From Saksenaea vasiformis B4078 (Eukaryota > Mucoromycota > Mucoromycetes > Mucorales > Saksenaeaceae), in NCBI GenBank assembly GCA_000697055.1, contig JNDT01001474.1, forward strand, positions 1 to 64,000: a stretch of DNA of 64,000 nt. The letters run 5' to 3'. This document shows positions 26,975 to 39,768 of this stretch, in pieces. Position 1 is the stretch's first letter, and every line of letters starts with the position of its first letter. Position numbers and translations under genes: made by a program. A model generated the notes under the pieces. It saw nothing but the letters and a program-made list of their open reading frames with translations. It had not been told where the DNA came from and did no database searches.

Positions 26975-28490
26975 ATTTCAAAACAGGAAGGAAAAGAAAG
27001 AGTGAGAAAAAAAAAGGTGAACGTTGCAGCATTTGTTTTAAAAATTCTGAAACCTTTATTTAGCAGAGAGAGATGGAGAGATGCAAAATTCACCAATCAT
27101 ATTGAGCATGGATGATCACATAAAGCAGCGAATGGGGGAGATTCTGGGGTAACATTTTACCGAGCTACCGTCTAGTAGTATCTCAGCTTCTATCTGGCAA
27201 TTTGAAGCAAATGAGTCATCTTTACTTACACCTGCAAGTGCTATGGCCAAAGCGGCTTGGGAAATTGTAGTTTCGAGGCAGTAAGAAGCTTCGCCTATTA
27301 ACAGCGTTCTCCATTTTCCCATTGAATAACCGCTGGGTAGACGGGTCGACAACCAAAGAACTTTGAGCTCATAACTTGCTAGTTTATAACGATAGGCACA
27401 TGTTGACTATGCCTTTAAGACCTGCGCTGACGCCATGTCCTTGAACCTAGATAAGCATTAAGGAAACGCCTTTTCCAGAAACAGTGTAGGCTACATACTT
27501 TCTGTTACTCTATTGTATCCCTCTCTTTGGAAAGTTCTGCTGTATGGTTCTCATGCACTCAAATAATAAGACATCTACTTCGTACACACTCTTTACAGAC
27601 TCCGTGGGAATTCTGCTATTGAGGCTTTCTGTTTTGTGAGAATCACGCGCCGAGACTGGTATATACAGCATTGAAAGAGCTTGTCTACTACTTAAACGCT
27701 ATCTAAAAATGCTGAGATGACGCGTTCTGATTCAACATTCCAATTGTGATGTGATGAGGTTTATTAAATGTAAATTCTGTCAATCTCCAATTGCAGCCCG
27801 TGTCTTGCCGTACTCGAACAAGATGTTAAACCAACTGCAAGATATCCAAGGGATGGTACAAAGATAAAATTAAACAAGACTTTAACTTCCGGCTATCCAC
27901 TTCATCCGGATCCATTAATGTATTTGAAGGCAACGACAGAATTTGTGGGTCTAACTACATATCAATGTTCCGTAGGAAGCAGCACAAAGTGTTAAAAAAA
28001 TTGCGAGAAGCTCAAGGACGTTCATCGGATGCTTGGCCTAGGTTCTAGTATATAAACCAACTACGCCCTTCTCACGCCATTGAGACATAGGATGGAATCA
28101 AAACCTCTGAGAACCTGTGCTTTGAAAATATACATTTTTGTGGTCCTGATATCAGTGTGGAGGCTTCCATATCAGTTTGTCTTGTAACTGAAGCATCTCT
28201 AAAGATTGAAGTTGCTCTCGCTCGTCGTTTTTATTTATAAAACTGTATTGTTAGATTCCTCACAACGCGACATCTATTTTGGAGAAGCTGTGTCCTTAAC
28301 TTTTTGACAGCCAATTCGCACATAAAAGCCGACGACCAATCAAATGATCTCGGCCATACGCACTTCCTTTGTCGGTGATTCATTTTGTGGACAAGCGGTA
28401 ACGGGCCGACAAAACAGACTTTTTGTTCCACAAGGCAAAAAAAATTACTTGCTTCCCTGTTTTTCCGCTCGAGCAGGAAGCAGCCACTTC
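26975..28490. other. Intergenic region between divergent genes
   Basis: About 1.5 kb between the start of cystathionine beta-lyase (-) and the CSC1-type channel (+), presumably holding both promoters. Short frames here (for example 27116-27352 on -, 28231-28431 on -) lack recognisable products. I see no repeats or RNA genes. Confidence 0.5.
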
Positions 28491-31400
28491 ATGTCGAAAT
28501 TTCGGTGGTGGTTCATTGACTTTTGCCCGGCATTCTACGCATGTAGCGATAAGCCTACACCGGGATCGCCGGTATCTGCTTCCAAAACTCCTACTGGTCT
28601 TCCAACCCAGCTTCTCCTTTGTAGCACTGTTGGTCTTCTATGCTTCCTTACCTTTTGCGTCCTTCGTGTCAGGTAAAACGACGAACCACCCTGATAATGT
28701 TCCAACATGCGCTTTTGTTTTTATGTAGGTGGAGCAGCATGTATTCTCCCAGACTTCGCATGAAAAAGTAAAATTGATAGCATTGACATGATTGCAACTG
28801 TCAGCTAACTTTTTCAAATACTAGACACGCACCGGAACGATTACCGAGGTCATTTTTTGGATGGATTATCCCGTTGCTACGAACGCCAAATTCAGTTGTC
28901 TTGGATAAAGTGGGCCTGGATGCAGTCGTGGTGAGTCCAATCCTGTGTTTCATGAAACGGGTTTAACCTTTTCCGCAATGTGTGTATAGATGTTACAGTT
29001 CCTGCTGATGGCTGCCAAGCTTTTCGGATTATGTGCTTTCTTTGGCATTGTTGTCCTCTATCCTATTAGTAGGATGGGAGGTGACCTCTCAAAACCAACC
29101 GACCCTTCAGACCCTGAAACCGAGACTTCACCTGGCTATGCGCCATCCTTCCTATGGGTTTACTTATTCTTCACCTACTTCTTCTGTTTCGCTACGTTTT
29201 ATTTCACTTTTCTGAATTACCGTGAGTACGTGCGCATCCGTCGGGAGTACCTGATTCGTATCGCCAAAACCATCCCTGCCAGAACGATTCTGGTTACTGG
29301 TATTCCCCCTAGCTTGCGCTCTGATCGGAAGCTGGCAGAGTATTTTGAAAACCTAGGAATAGGCGTGGTGGACTCCGTTCATCTCGTTCGACATGTCAGT
29401 CGTCTGTTGGAATACATCAAAGAGCGAGCACAGTACCTTCGTCAGCTAGAAAAAGCTTATACTCACTACTGGGGCAACCCATGCCACGATCCGACCTATA
29501 AACCTGGTCGTCTTATCATGGAGGCTGAAAACGAGAATTCACTGCATACGTTAAACTGGTCCACGTCGAGCAGCAGTGACACATCGTTGCCTACGCATCG
29601 GACACCACACACAAAGACTCGTCCTATTGCAAAAGATGGATTCATGGGTTATTTGGGTTCTGCTGTGGATGCAATCGAATATTACACAAATAAGTTCAAT
29701 GAAACCGATAGTCTTGTCCGTCGCGCGCGCAAGATTGGTAAATTTTTACCCACAAGCGTCGGCTTCATCACATTTGAGGATACTACCAGTGCTGTACGTT
29801 GCACGTAGCGCTTTGTGGCCTTACTGATAGAATGTTTAATTTTCATAGTACATCGCGGCGCAAGTATTGATAGACACTACGCCGTTTCGACTACGTGCGG
29901 AACTGGCTCCAGAACCGAGAGACGTGATCTGGGAAAACATTGCAATGCATCGGCGGGAACGTGTGATACGCAAAGGCTTTGTCTTCGTGATCCTTCTTTT
30001 CTTAGTTTTCTTCTGGGGTTTGCCTATCACTTATTTCTCTGCGCTTACGGATCCAGATTCTCTTAAAAACTACTTCCCGTGGTTAATGACTCTTGCGGAG
30101 AAGAATAAGATATTGAAGCAGATCGTCTATGGTTTTGTTCCTACGCTTGCTGTGGTCGTCTTCATGGCGTCAGTCCCTCTAATCCTTAATGGTATGTTTA
30201 GGGTTTGAGCGTGAACATGCTAATCATCACCCATTAAAATTTCTAGCTCTAAGCGTTGTCGAAGGCTTCTCCACACGAAGTGGAGCAGAAGAATCCACGT
30301 TTCGCAAGTAAGAACTAAGTTACCCCGTTTGATAGGTATCTGATCACTTCTTTTATCTTAGGCACTTCTTCTTTCTGCTATTCAATGTGCTACTTATCTT
30401 CACGCTGTCCAGTACATTGTTCAAGACGTTTACTGAGATTCGAGATGATCCTACGAAGATCGCTAACTTACTAGCGGAAAGATTACCACAGGTCAGGTTA
30501 ATACCGTATGGGTGCTGTGTCTTGCTTAACATGTATTCCTTAGGTCTCGCCCTTCTTTGTAAACTACGTCGTGATGCAAGGCATGATGTTGTAAGTTTTT
30601 TAGGCATGTTAGGTTGATAACGGAGTACTCATTTAAGCATAACATAGACTCCCGATTCAGTTACTCCAGATCGGCCCTGTCATTCTCCAGATGATTTCAC
30701 GGGTTTTCTTTTGCGAGACACCTCGTGACTATGCAGAAACAATGGCTCCTCGCATGTACAACTATGGCATGGGCTATCCAGCACCCGTTTTCCTATTCGT
30801 AGTCCTTCTGGTCTATTCTACGATTGCGCCCCATATTCTAATTTTTGGAACGATCTACTACTGCATTGCCTATCTCGTCTTTAAGTACCAACTCCTCTAT
30901 GGTAAGGTTAAGGACATTTCTTTATTCAATGCTGACACTGTATATATTGGTCAGTTTACTTCCATCCCTACGAAGTAGCTGGACGTATGTGGCCTTTGGT
31001 GTTTTCTCGTATCCTTGTCGGGCTTCTTATTTTCCAAGCGATGACTGCCGGTCTATTCCTTCTTAACCGGGCTAATACCTTGGCGATATTCTGTATCCCA
31101 TTGATCCTTCTCACCATCTTATTTAAGTTTGGTATGGATTCTGCCTATCAACGCAGTACACAGTACCTTCCTCTTCATCTACTCAGTGAAAAATTTGGTC
31201 CAATGACCAATGTTGCCCATCCCGCTGGAGAAACCTGTCATCAACCAAGTGTATCCGAGGTTTCCTCATCTGCTGTCCAACAACCGTCGGCAAGCGGTGT
31301 GGCAAGTGGTGTGGCAAAGGTCTCGTTGAAACGCCGTCGTACCGTTCTAGACGAGGATGATTACGTTGCAGAGCCTAGACGTTATACCGATTTCAGAGAG

Positions 31401-31862
31401 CCGCCAATGACCTTACTAGACGGAATTTTGAACACAGGCATGAAACGCTATGGCCATCCCGCATTGCTTGGCGTTCTCCCACAACTATGGTTACCTATCA
31501 AAGCCATGGCCCACAGAGGTATCGACCGCGGTATACATAGCAATGGAAACCATGCAGCCACGAAAGTCACTCCCACCGAAACGGTTACTTCTCCCGATAT
31601 GGCACCTCGTCCATCCTCCGCCATAGGCATCGCTCCGTCCGAGCGGCAGCCTTTGTTAGCACCAGATGCCTATGATCACAGTGATGCTTATGAGCCACAC
31701 AGTGCTGGTCGCAACGATATACCCGAACATACCGAGGACGAGTACGAAGAGGAGGAGGAGGAAGATACCAGAACGTATTACCATCACCCAGAGCGAAAAT
31801 TGTCGAGAAGCATGCTGGGTCGTTCGTACGGTGCCACAGGCAGCACACCACAGACGCAGTAA
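28491..31862 (+). CDS. CSC1/OSCA/TMEM63-type osmosensitive cation channel (RSN1/PHM7 family)
   Basis: Calcium-permeable stress-gated channel of the plasma or internal membranes, opened by hyperosmotic or mechanical stress in characterised relatives. About nine exons. Exon joins rebuild the family order: TM0 (PTQLLLCSTVGLLCFLTFCVLR), the motif YSPRLRMKKHAPERLP, GLDAVVMLQFLLMAAKLFG (TM1), then the cytosolic PHM7 domain with ARTILVTGIPPSLRSD and GFITFEDTTSA. The RSN1-type TM block follows (VSPFFVNYVVMQGMMLLLQIGPV, RDYAETMAPRMYNYGMGYPAPV, VYFHPYEVAGRMWPLVFSR). The tail is long and hydrophilic with a Glu-rich stretch. Total is about 950 aa. The start is the weak point: ATG 28491 gives MSKFR joined by a 42-nt intron to DKPTPGSP, and ATG 28344 is in frame without splicing. 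No defects are seen. Confidence 0.9.
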
Positions 31863-32119
31863 TAAAGTTTAATTGCTACTGCTGAAAAAATAAAGAAAAA
31901 ACGTTTAAGGATATCAAAGATCAAGGAGAGGGGCCAAATAAAAGGAGAGCACTCGAGAAAGAAAGGAAAAGTGAAGGAAAACGTATAAGATGGACTCCGT
32001 CTTCCCTGAATCCAGGGGTTGCAAAAAAAAAATTACTGTATGTGGAGAAAGAGAGGCGTTTTATATGCTCAAAGACCCCTCTTTACAGATTTGCTCTTCT
32101 TTTTTTTTCTTATCCAACC

Positions 32120-35100
32120 ATGGCGACTGAGCAGGCTTTGTGGCATCATTCCTATGATGAAAACGAAGGAGACGAAGACGACGAGGGACTCGTCGTTGAG
32201 GACGCCACCTCCATGTCTTCGTCACCCAGTATCCCGGACGAGAACATCAACTTTAATTTATGTTATGTTCTCCACACGTTTGTAGCCACCGTAGAGGGAC
32301 AGGCGTCTGTGGTCAAAGGAGATGCTTTGATTTTAATGGAAGACACAAATATCTATTGGTGGCTCGTGGAAGTGCTCAAGACTCGCGAAGTGGGCTATAT
32401 TCCGGCAGAAAACATCGAGGTGAGGGAACAGAAAAGGGAGGTCCCATAGCAAGTTTCTCCTGAACATATTCTTTTTTCCTTTAGACACCTTATGAACGTC
32501 TTGCTCGTTTAAACAAGCATAGAAACGTGGAGCTCACGTCTCCCTCCAGCGAAATTGCTTTGGCAGAAGTAAAGTTCAGTCCAAAAAATAAGCATGTGAC
32601 CATCGCCTCGGGAGACTCTGCTGTTCGAGTCATACACTATGAAGTCGAATCCGATGATGAGGAATCGTATTACGAAGATGACCTAGACGATCCAAGTACC
32701 ATGAACGATGCAGAAACCGATGGCGGTTATAATGGCAACGGCAATGGTTGTGAAATTGTTCGTCAAGAACTAGAGCCTATCCAAGAGTGCGCCGATCCAG
32801 AAAGACGCAACAGTTGCGAGAGCGACCAAGTCGTGCCAACAATGGAGCAAGGAGATTTACGCGTATTCGGTGGTAACATTGGAAAAGGCCCGTTATTTCA
32901 TACATTCTCTGTCACCATGGACACCACTGCGGATGAGCTTGTCAAGGAGGCTGTCAGACGCTTTGACATTAACGAATTTTCAGAGTCAGAAGACTGCACA
33001 ATTGAACATTTCCTGGCTGTACAGGGATTGGACGGAGGTAGGGAAGCTTGAATGATGGGATTCTTTGTTGTTGATCCTTTTAATCGAAGATGACTACGTG
33101 CTGGCTCCCCAGGACAAACCACTATCGATCTTCAAAACTCTCACGGCATCATTGACGACACCTATGCCTTCTGTGACGCATATTCGTCGTGTATCACAAC
33201 CACAGGCTACGGAAAGTAGAGTAACCAAACGACCAAGATCGAGTAGCTTCAGCAACTACGAACAGACGTCGTATGATGAAGATTCAATGATCCGGATCTA
33301 TCTTCACCGGCGGATTAAGCGTGCCCACGAAAGAGAAGGTCTTATCTATATCAAAGTGTCACTCTACCCCGATGATGTCGACATTGAGCAGAAACAACAG
33401 CAGGAACAGCAACAAGCATCTAGTAAAAAGAAGAAAATTCGGACGGAAATCGATCGGATGGATAAGATTATTGCCGTTCGACAGGAACTACCGTTGGGCG
33501 CTGTGATCAATATGGCCCTGGAAAAATTCCACGTGCCGGATGCAGAAGCCGATGGATACGGTGAACCGCAAGGTGACCGCCCGATAGCCAAGTACAGGAT
33601 GTCTGTGCGTGCGGATGGAAAAGGTAATAATTGTTTTCTTTCTCTTTGAGGGTTAAGGATGCAGAAGCAAGAGTAGTAGACGTAGGGAAATCCAAGGACT
33701 GGTGATGACCCTTTTGTTTCTTATTAGAAACCGACCTGCAGTCGAATGAAGTGATGGCCAACGTGCTTCAGTCGACTACTGGACCCATTACAAATGATCT
33801 GTTGTTCATCCTGCGCAGGGCCGATATTGAAAATCAGCACAAACAAAAACTCCTAGGGGGGGGAAAGGCTCCGGAGACGCGTGCGGGTCTGACAGTGCTG
33901 GGTAATCATCTCGCGAGTGAGCAACGTCGTCCAAGTATCCTCGATATCCTCATGGATTCTCCTCGGTCGGATGAGCGACGTCCAAGTGTGCTAAGTGCTC
34001 AAGGGACGAGCGAGGAGCGAAGGCAATCTCTTAATAACCAGGATTGGAAATCATCCCTGACAACCCCATCTGTGCAAGGAGCCAGTAACCCCATTAATAG
34101 CAGCCAGGGACAGTCTCAGTCGGTTTCTTTAGCAAGCCCAAAAGCTTCATCCAACATTCTTTCACCTCCATCACCTCTTCGACGAGCTTCGTTGGTCAAT
34201 TCGCTTTTTTCTGACGCTGACGAAGGAAACATGCTTCAAAGACCTATTCCACCACAGCCATCTACTTCCACAGAGCGGAAAAAGGAAAGCTCTTTCAAAC
34301 AACAACTGAAACGGTTGGTTGGCTGGGGAACCAAGACCAAGAAGACACCACCACCAGCCATTTCGTGTCAGTCGTTGCAAACGGCTTCGGACCTCCCTCC
34401 CACAAATGTCTCTTCAATCTCTGTAAGCCCAAGCTTTTCTGGCGTTCCCGACACGCAGTCAGGCATTAGCACTGCTTCCGCTCCGGTATCATCCATCCCC
34501 TTGACCGCGACGTCTGCTCCAGGCTCATCAACGCAGACAACGCATGGCCAATTCCTGGAAGCACCTAGAGAAGGACCTCGCCGAGCAAGCGCACCCAATG
34601 TCAGTAGCTCTTCTCAAAGCACGGAACCTTCGCGCCGCCACTCTATGACTTCTTCCATTTCTTCCTCGTCCTCCTCTTCTTCCATTTCGGAAGACTATGC
34701 ATTAGGTGATGAGAAGCATGTTCCAGACGTTGACATTAGCGATGACGACGACGACGATGACGACGACGATGATTCGGATGCTTTGGAGGACGAAATTAAC
34801 AAGAGCAGTGCTGGAAACAGCAGTAACGTTGCTGCAGCTTCAGAGAAAAAAGCTTCTGACACGCCAGAACCACTACTAACAGATATACAGGCACAGTACG
34901 CTATGTGGATGGATAGTCAGAAATCGACCGAAGTGCCCACGAACGAAAGCGTCAAAAGTAGCACGCTATCTGTCAGAACAGACCAGGCGGATTTGGAAAA
35001 AAACACAGCCAATTCCACCGAGGCATTACAAACACGACCAGCTGGATCCCAGGTTGAAAACACTATAAGTTCCTCCCCTTCATCAACATCTACTACATCG

Positions 35101-35805
35101 AGCTGCACATCTGCAAGTTCACCATCATCTGTCGCATCCTTGTGGAACAATAACAATAATAATAACAAACCGGCAGAAACAGGTACTAGTGATCAGCAGC
35201 AGCAACAGCAACAACAACAGAAACCGGAGAGCGTGTCTGAACCGGTTGAACTGCACCCAATGACATCTGCCAACCAATCATCAAATGACAACGTTTCAGC
35301 AGACATGGATGACCTGTATCTTTTAGTTGCTCATGGTGTAGATTTCCTTAAAAGTCGTGAAAGCTCCAAGTGGGAAGAAGAAGGAGGATATGATTTCCAT
35401 CCCTGGAACCGTCCCGAAGGCTCATTTGCCGTCCGAAAAAAGCAGCCCAAACCGGCGATCCATAAGACGGAGACAACACCAACGGAAAATGAACAGCAGC
35501 AGCCGGAAAACCCGGTGCAAGATCCACTGGCAGCCTTACTATCACCTCCAACAGCCGATCCGGCGACAGAAACACCGCTGTCACCGCCATTAACACCATT
35601 GCCCAAGCAACAGCCGCAAGAAGACAAAAAGACGGTACCGAAAACGGAGACTTTGTCACCACAACGATCATTTGGCATCCCACCGAAGCAGGAGGCCATT
35701 GCTGATGATGTAAGAAAATTCCAGAAAAGGAGAAAAGGGAAATTAAACAAACAATATCTTTTTAGGAACTGCAACGCATTGTCGCTGCTCACATCGTTTT
35801 CTAAA
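32120..35805 (+). CDS. SH3 and Ras-association domain scaffold protein (Bud14/Tea4-like SH3)
   Basis: Probable cell-polarity or Ras-family signalling scaffold. ATG 32120 begins MATEQALWHH after a pyrimidine tract. Residues about 47-103 form an SH3 domain (LCYVLHTFVATVEGQ.. YWWLVEVL..VGYIPAENIE), followed by TPYERLARLNKHRN, an extension I associate with fungal polarity SH3 proteins of the Bud14/Tea4 group. Residues about 228-320 look like a Ras-association fold (FHTFSVTMDTTADELVKEAV .. DYVLAPQDKPLSIF), and a second similar segment at about 380-500 includes MIRIYLHRRIKRAHEREG and SNEVMANVL. The rest, to about residue 1,160, is disordered: RRPS-type repeats, poly-Asp (about 34745-34775), poly-Asn, poly-Gln (about 35194-35220) and Pro/Thr-rich. 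The last intron (donor near 35710) joins a short exon ending ELQRIVAAHIVF. The exact orthologue is uncertain. Confidence 0.75.
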
Positions 35806-37753
35806 GAATGTACTACAAAAAAAAAATACCACAATGTCCGTACTAATTTCCAAACACCTTTTTAACTTTTTCGTCCTAAACAGATAGTTTATAAAAAATT
35901 TACAGTTGTTGAAATAAATATGAAATAACTAGGTTATAGGATACACACCTCTAACCAACGGTTGTTAGAAAAGAAACGTCCATTTTGAATAAGCATGCTG
36001 CATAGTGTTGTCAGTGGGCACCACGTTTCGATCCTATCTTGATCCCAGAAGTTGTCAATAAGACCAGATGTATCATGGGATAATGCTCACATTAAAAATA
36101 ACACACTTATTAAAATATACCCAGATATTATCATCGAAGATTTCTACAGTAAATTAGTTCGTCTACTGCGGTCTGTTCATCTTTGTATTTAAAGAATTAG
36201 GGGTGTAAGTCATCGCATACCGATCACCACGATACTAAGCCTAAATAGCAACATATAAATAGCATACACCTCTACCGCTCCTGTCAGGGCTGCGTTTTCC
36301 CCATCCACTAATTATTCTGCTTCCATCCAAGCTACGGGGTTCTCATGATTTTTAACACTTTGCTTACTGCTCTGGTTACATTCTTAACTCCCCTAACGAA
36401 ATACTCGACCATCTCATTCGAGACTTTTTGTTTGTTACATGTGCCTTTTAATTTAAGCTCTTTGGCGCAATTCCCCAGAAGTAATCTCATCAGTTGTTGC
36501 CAGTCATTCTCCGTCTGGCTTGTGTTCTCAGGTATAAATAAAACAGTGGACTTGGTTAGGAGCAGTTAAACAGGTATAGTGTTCCAGATCGTACGGCTTC
36601 CAATCGGTTGGAAGCCCTGTTCAGAAAATAGATGTCATAACGTAATGATAAGAAATGGGGTAAAGAAAAATAGGCACAGAAAGAGCACAAATTTCTTTTT
36701 TTTAAATTCCACTATCTTCAACTCAAGTTCATCAGATTTCACTTTGCACTAGTGTGGGATCCTTGGCGTTTCTCCAGACATGTTGTCTGCAGTGGAGGAT
36801 AGAACTAGTGTAAGAAATGAAAAGACTTTCTGCCTTAAAGGGTATACCAAGTACGTATCTCTATTTCTCTTTTCAGCGTAATATATATCCATTCCGCTTC
36901 TGATTATAACATAGTATCTTGTTGCAGCGAGCTCTATACAACACGTATCTGTCACAATCGAAGCTCCGGCATGTTTGCCTTGCAGGCGGTTAGGCGCATG
37001 TTGATCCCTGGTGGTGTCTTGTTGCATTGAGATTGCTCATCGTATGCCCCAATCGAATAATCGAGACACTATTATCACGAATTGTAAAACAAAATCCTCC
37101 ATTACCAGAGCAAAGATAACGAGAAGATACGTGCGAGTGACGTTCTACATGGCAAGAATTCGCTGATAGCCCGGCCTTTTTGTTTGATCTGGTCCTACAT
37201 TAGGAATGCACAAAATCATCTTGTCATCATCATAGCCACGCCATTGGACATTGCTGAACCCGGTTGCATTGCCTCGTGGTTTCGTCCCGTTGCATCAGCA
37301 ACTTCCAGATAGCTGGAAACTCAATCATACGTTCTCCACAGGCAACATATTGATACATCGAGTATTTGCTGCAATGACTGTGGTACCGGAAGATGGAGAA
37401 CTTATATTATTCTCTGATAGGGAAGCATCACATAGCTATCGCACTATACATATGAATCATGATGACAGGCGGCAGAGTCGTTTCGCAGAAGCTAGTCTGA
37501 CGGCGCGATTTTGTTTGTTTGTAAAGTTTAGGTGCTTCGCTGACAGATTATATAGCTATCTAATCCACAAGAATTTTCAAGCATTAACAACATCCTCCAG
37601 GATGAGAAAATCGAGAATATCGGTCTCTTAACGGATTATATGTATTTTGGTGTAGATGTTCTGCTTAACAGTAATAATAAATTAGCAGTAGTGGTAGGTA
37701 GTGATATAGTGGCAATCCCGGTTGGGTTTGGGGTTTTGAGTATGCGTTCGTTC
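35806..37753. other. Intergenic stretch, convergent 3' ends
   Basis: Between the 3' ends of the SH3/RA gene (+) and the VanZ-like gene (-). Frames at 36345-36569 (+), 36749-37027 (-) and 37251-37631 (+) have no recognisable product or splice partners. I see no repeat structure. Confidence 0.5.
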
Positions 37754-38284
37754 TTATAATCCTCTCCTCCGTCGCTTCTCATCTTCCCGTTCGCCATCGA
37801 GTTCTTCGTCTGCCTCAATATCAACGTCATCCATCAGGGCCCTCTGGTATTCAGCCTCTCTCTTGCCTCCCCATCGTCTTCGGTGTTCTCTCCTCATCGC
37901 AAATAGATAATCAAAAAGACAAGCGCAACTTAGCCCGCAAGAACCACCTGTAACGTTAGCTATGATATCGTATGCATCGAACGATCGATACTAAATAAAA
38001 AAGAATCGTCAAGATAATCGCACCGCAGTTCATAGACCTACCGGGAGCAATCCTTGTACATATTCACTACCAATGGCTGCTGTGAACAGAACGATCGACG
38101 CCAACAAGAGATTCCGTTTATATGAAAGGTTCCATAGGAAATAGAGGCAACTGCCGAGCAAGAAAAACGAACAAAAATGCAGGACCTTATCGTTTATTCG
38201 GTCTTCTAACTGAATAGGTGCAAAACCAAGAATGGCCATCACTATCAGCAACAGGAATAGGACAATGAGGATTCGTAATCGCAT
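37754..38284 (-). CDS. VanZ-like small membrane protein
   Basis: Two exons. ATG 38284 starts MRLRILIVLFLLLIVMAIL, the first membrane helix. Then come KVLHFCSFFLLGSCLYFLW, a basic loop RNLLLASIV.., and GSEYVQGLLP. A 40-nt intron (donor GTAGGT, acceptor TTATTTAG) preserves the frame and completes the family signature LLPYRSFDAYDIIANV, then ends in a charged tail with Arg/Glu blocks (TAA at 37754). The product is about 166 aa with four predicted membrane segments. VanZ-like proteins are named after a teicoplanin-resistance protein of bacteria. Fungal members are common and their role is unknown, so no drug-resistance function should be inferred. The gene is divergent from MED25. Confidence 0.85.
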
Positions 38285-39768
38285 AGCAAGAAGGAAACAA
38301 AGAGCGGACTGAACAATTTTTTTTGGGAACAAAGTTAGTGTCAGCTGGGAACCAATTCCACGCCAACAGCGCTAATTGAAATTTTTCAGAGATGAGCGCA
38401 ATGGTTTCTTGAAAAAATCATAATTCGCATTGGATCTAGTGCCCGTCACAGTTGGCACGCTTGCAGATGTCGATATTTCGTCCTTAGAACTACTACCGCT
38501 GAAAGCGTGGCATAGAATGGACTGTAGTTCCGAGATCCGCAATGAATGTCTCTCCTATGCATCTAGACTCCAATTATTTATGAAACTCGAACTGCGTGAC
38601 AACGTGGCAAGCTAGTTCAGCTTTAGCGGCATATCGATTTTCTTTCTCCTTAATGCATCAAATACTTGATACTATCTTTATGCCCGCAAAAATCCCAATA
38701 TTCCCTGTGCTTTGGTGATTCCGATTGAATTTATCATTTTAGCATATTTGGTGGATACTGAGGAGATAATGATGGTCAGTATCTTTCCCGAAGCGATGTG
38801 CCTTGGTCACACGTCAGGGAATGATTTACTTGCTTCTGCCTGAACACTGTGAAACATTTCAAATGACCTTCGACGAACAACCGCCCACCAGGTACAAGGA
38901 CGCTGACTGGCTCGGACCTGGTAAAGAATGTATCATTGTGATATTGTCAATTAGTTGTAAGCGTTTGCCATAGCCCGGGGGTGTAGCACAAGGAACTAGG
39001 GAAAAAGTTAAAGGACATTGGGAGTTTATATTTAGTTTTATGCTAGTTCCGAATGAATCTAGCTCTAGGAAGCAGTTCTCTTTACATCAATTAGCGGCTA
39101 AAAATGTGGGTATTGTATTTTCTTCATGCGCAGCTTGTACCAGAGATAGAGTTATCTTATACTACACAAGAGCCGTTTTGATCATGAGTCGTGATGCGTA
39201 TTTAAGGGGAAGGCTGGTCTTCGGCTGTATTATCATCTAGAGATCGAGCAAGTAAGTTTTTCAACTAATAGCGGCTTGTCGTCACGATAGCACTCACGCA
39301 AGTCATATATATTTTATTGTCGAGAGAGATGGATGGAAATATATGCCACAACAACACATCAGCCGCTCTCAATGATGAGAAATCGGGTGAACTGCACATT
39401 AGAAGCCTAAGAAACCGAGAACAATTACGATATGCAGAAAAACAACCAAAACACTGTGATAAAAGTATATTATCCTTCCCTATAAACCACGAGAAGCACC
39501 TTCGCGGTGTCTTTAGAGATTGGACCAGCGCGTATTCTGAGGCAGAGGCCTAACCGGTTATAACTTTAGCCGAATATAGATACGTCACACACTTAACTCT
39601 CTGATGAGAGCGTGGTTTCTCTATTTCATTTCAAGTGTTGTTCTCGTTGATACCAACGTTTTCTTGGGAAGACATACCAGCAGATTACCTTATAAATTGA
39701 ACTTAGTGATTTTCCACCCGAACGTGTAAAAAGGGCAGTGTGATCTTTTCCTTGTTCAGATCCTCGCC
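38285..39768. other. Intergenic region between divergent VanZ-like gene and MED25
   Basis: About 1.5 kb with only short frames (38430-38615, 39040-39240, 39317-39553 on +) and no recognised product. A TATAAATT box at about 39689 lies 80 bp upstream of the MED25 start codon and may be its core promoter. Confidence 0.45.

Noticed and set aside
27116..27352. 78-codon minus-strand ORF upstream of cystathionine beta-lyase
   Set aside because: No recognisable product, no splice partners, and it lies in a likely promoter region.
35348..35834. Overlapping minus-strand ORFs within the SH3/RA gene tail
   Set aside because: Antisense of low-complexity Pro/Ser/Thr coding sequence.
37754..38284. Antibiotic-resistance gene (VanZ)
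   Set aside because: VanZ-like membrane proteins are widespread in fungi with unknown function; only the fold name is shared.
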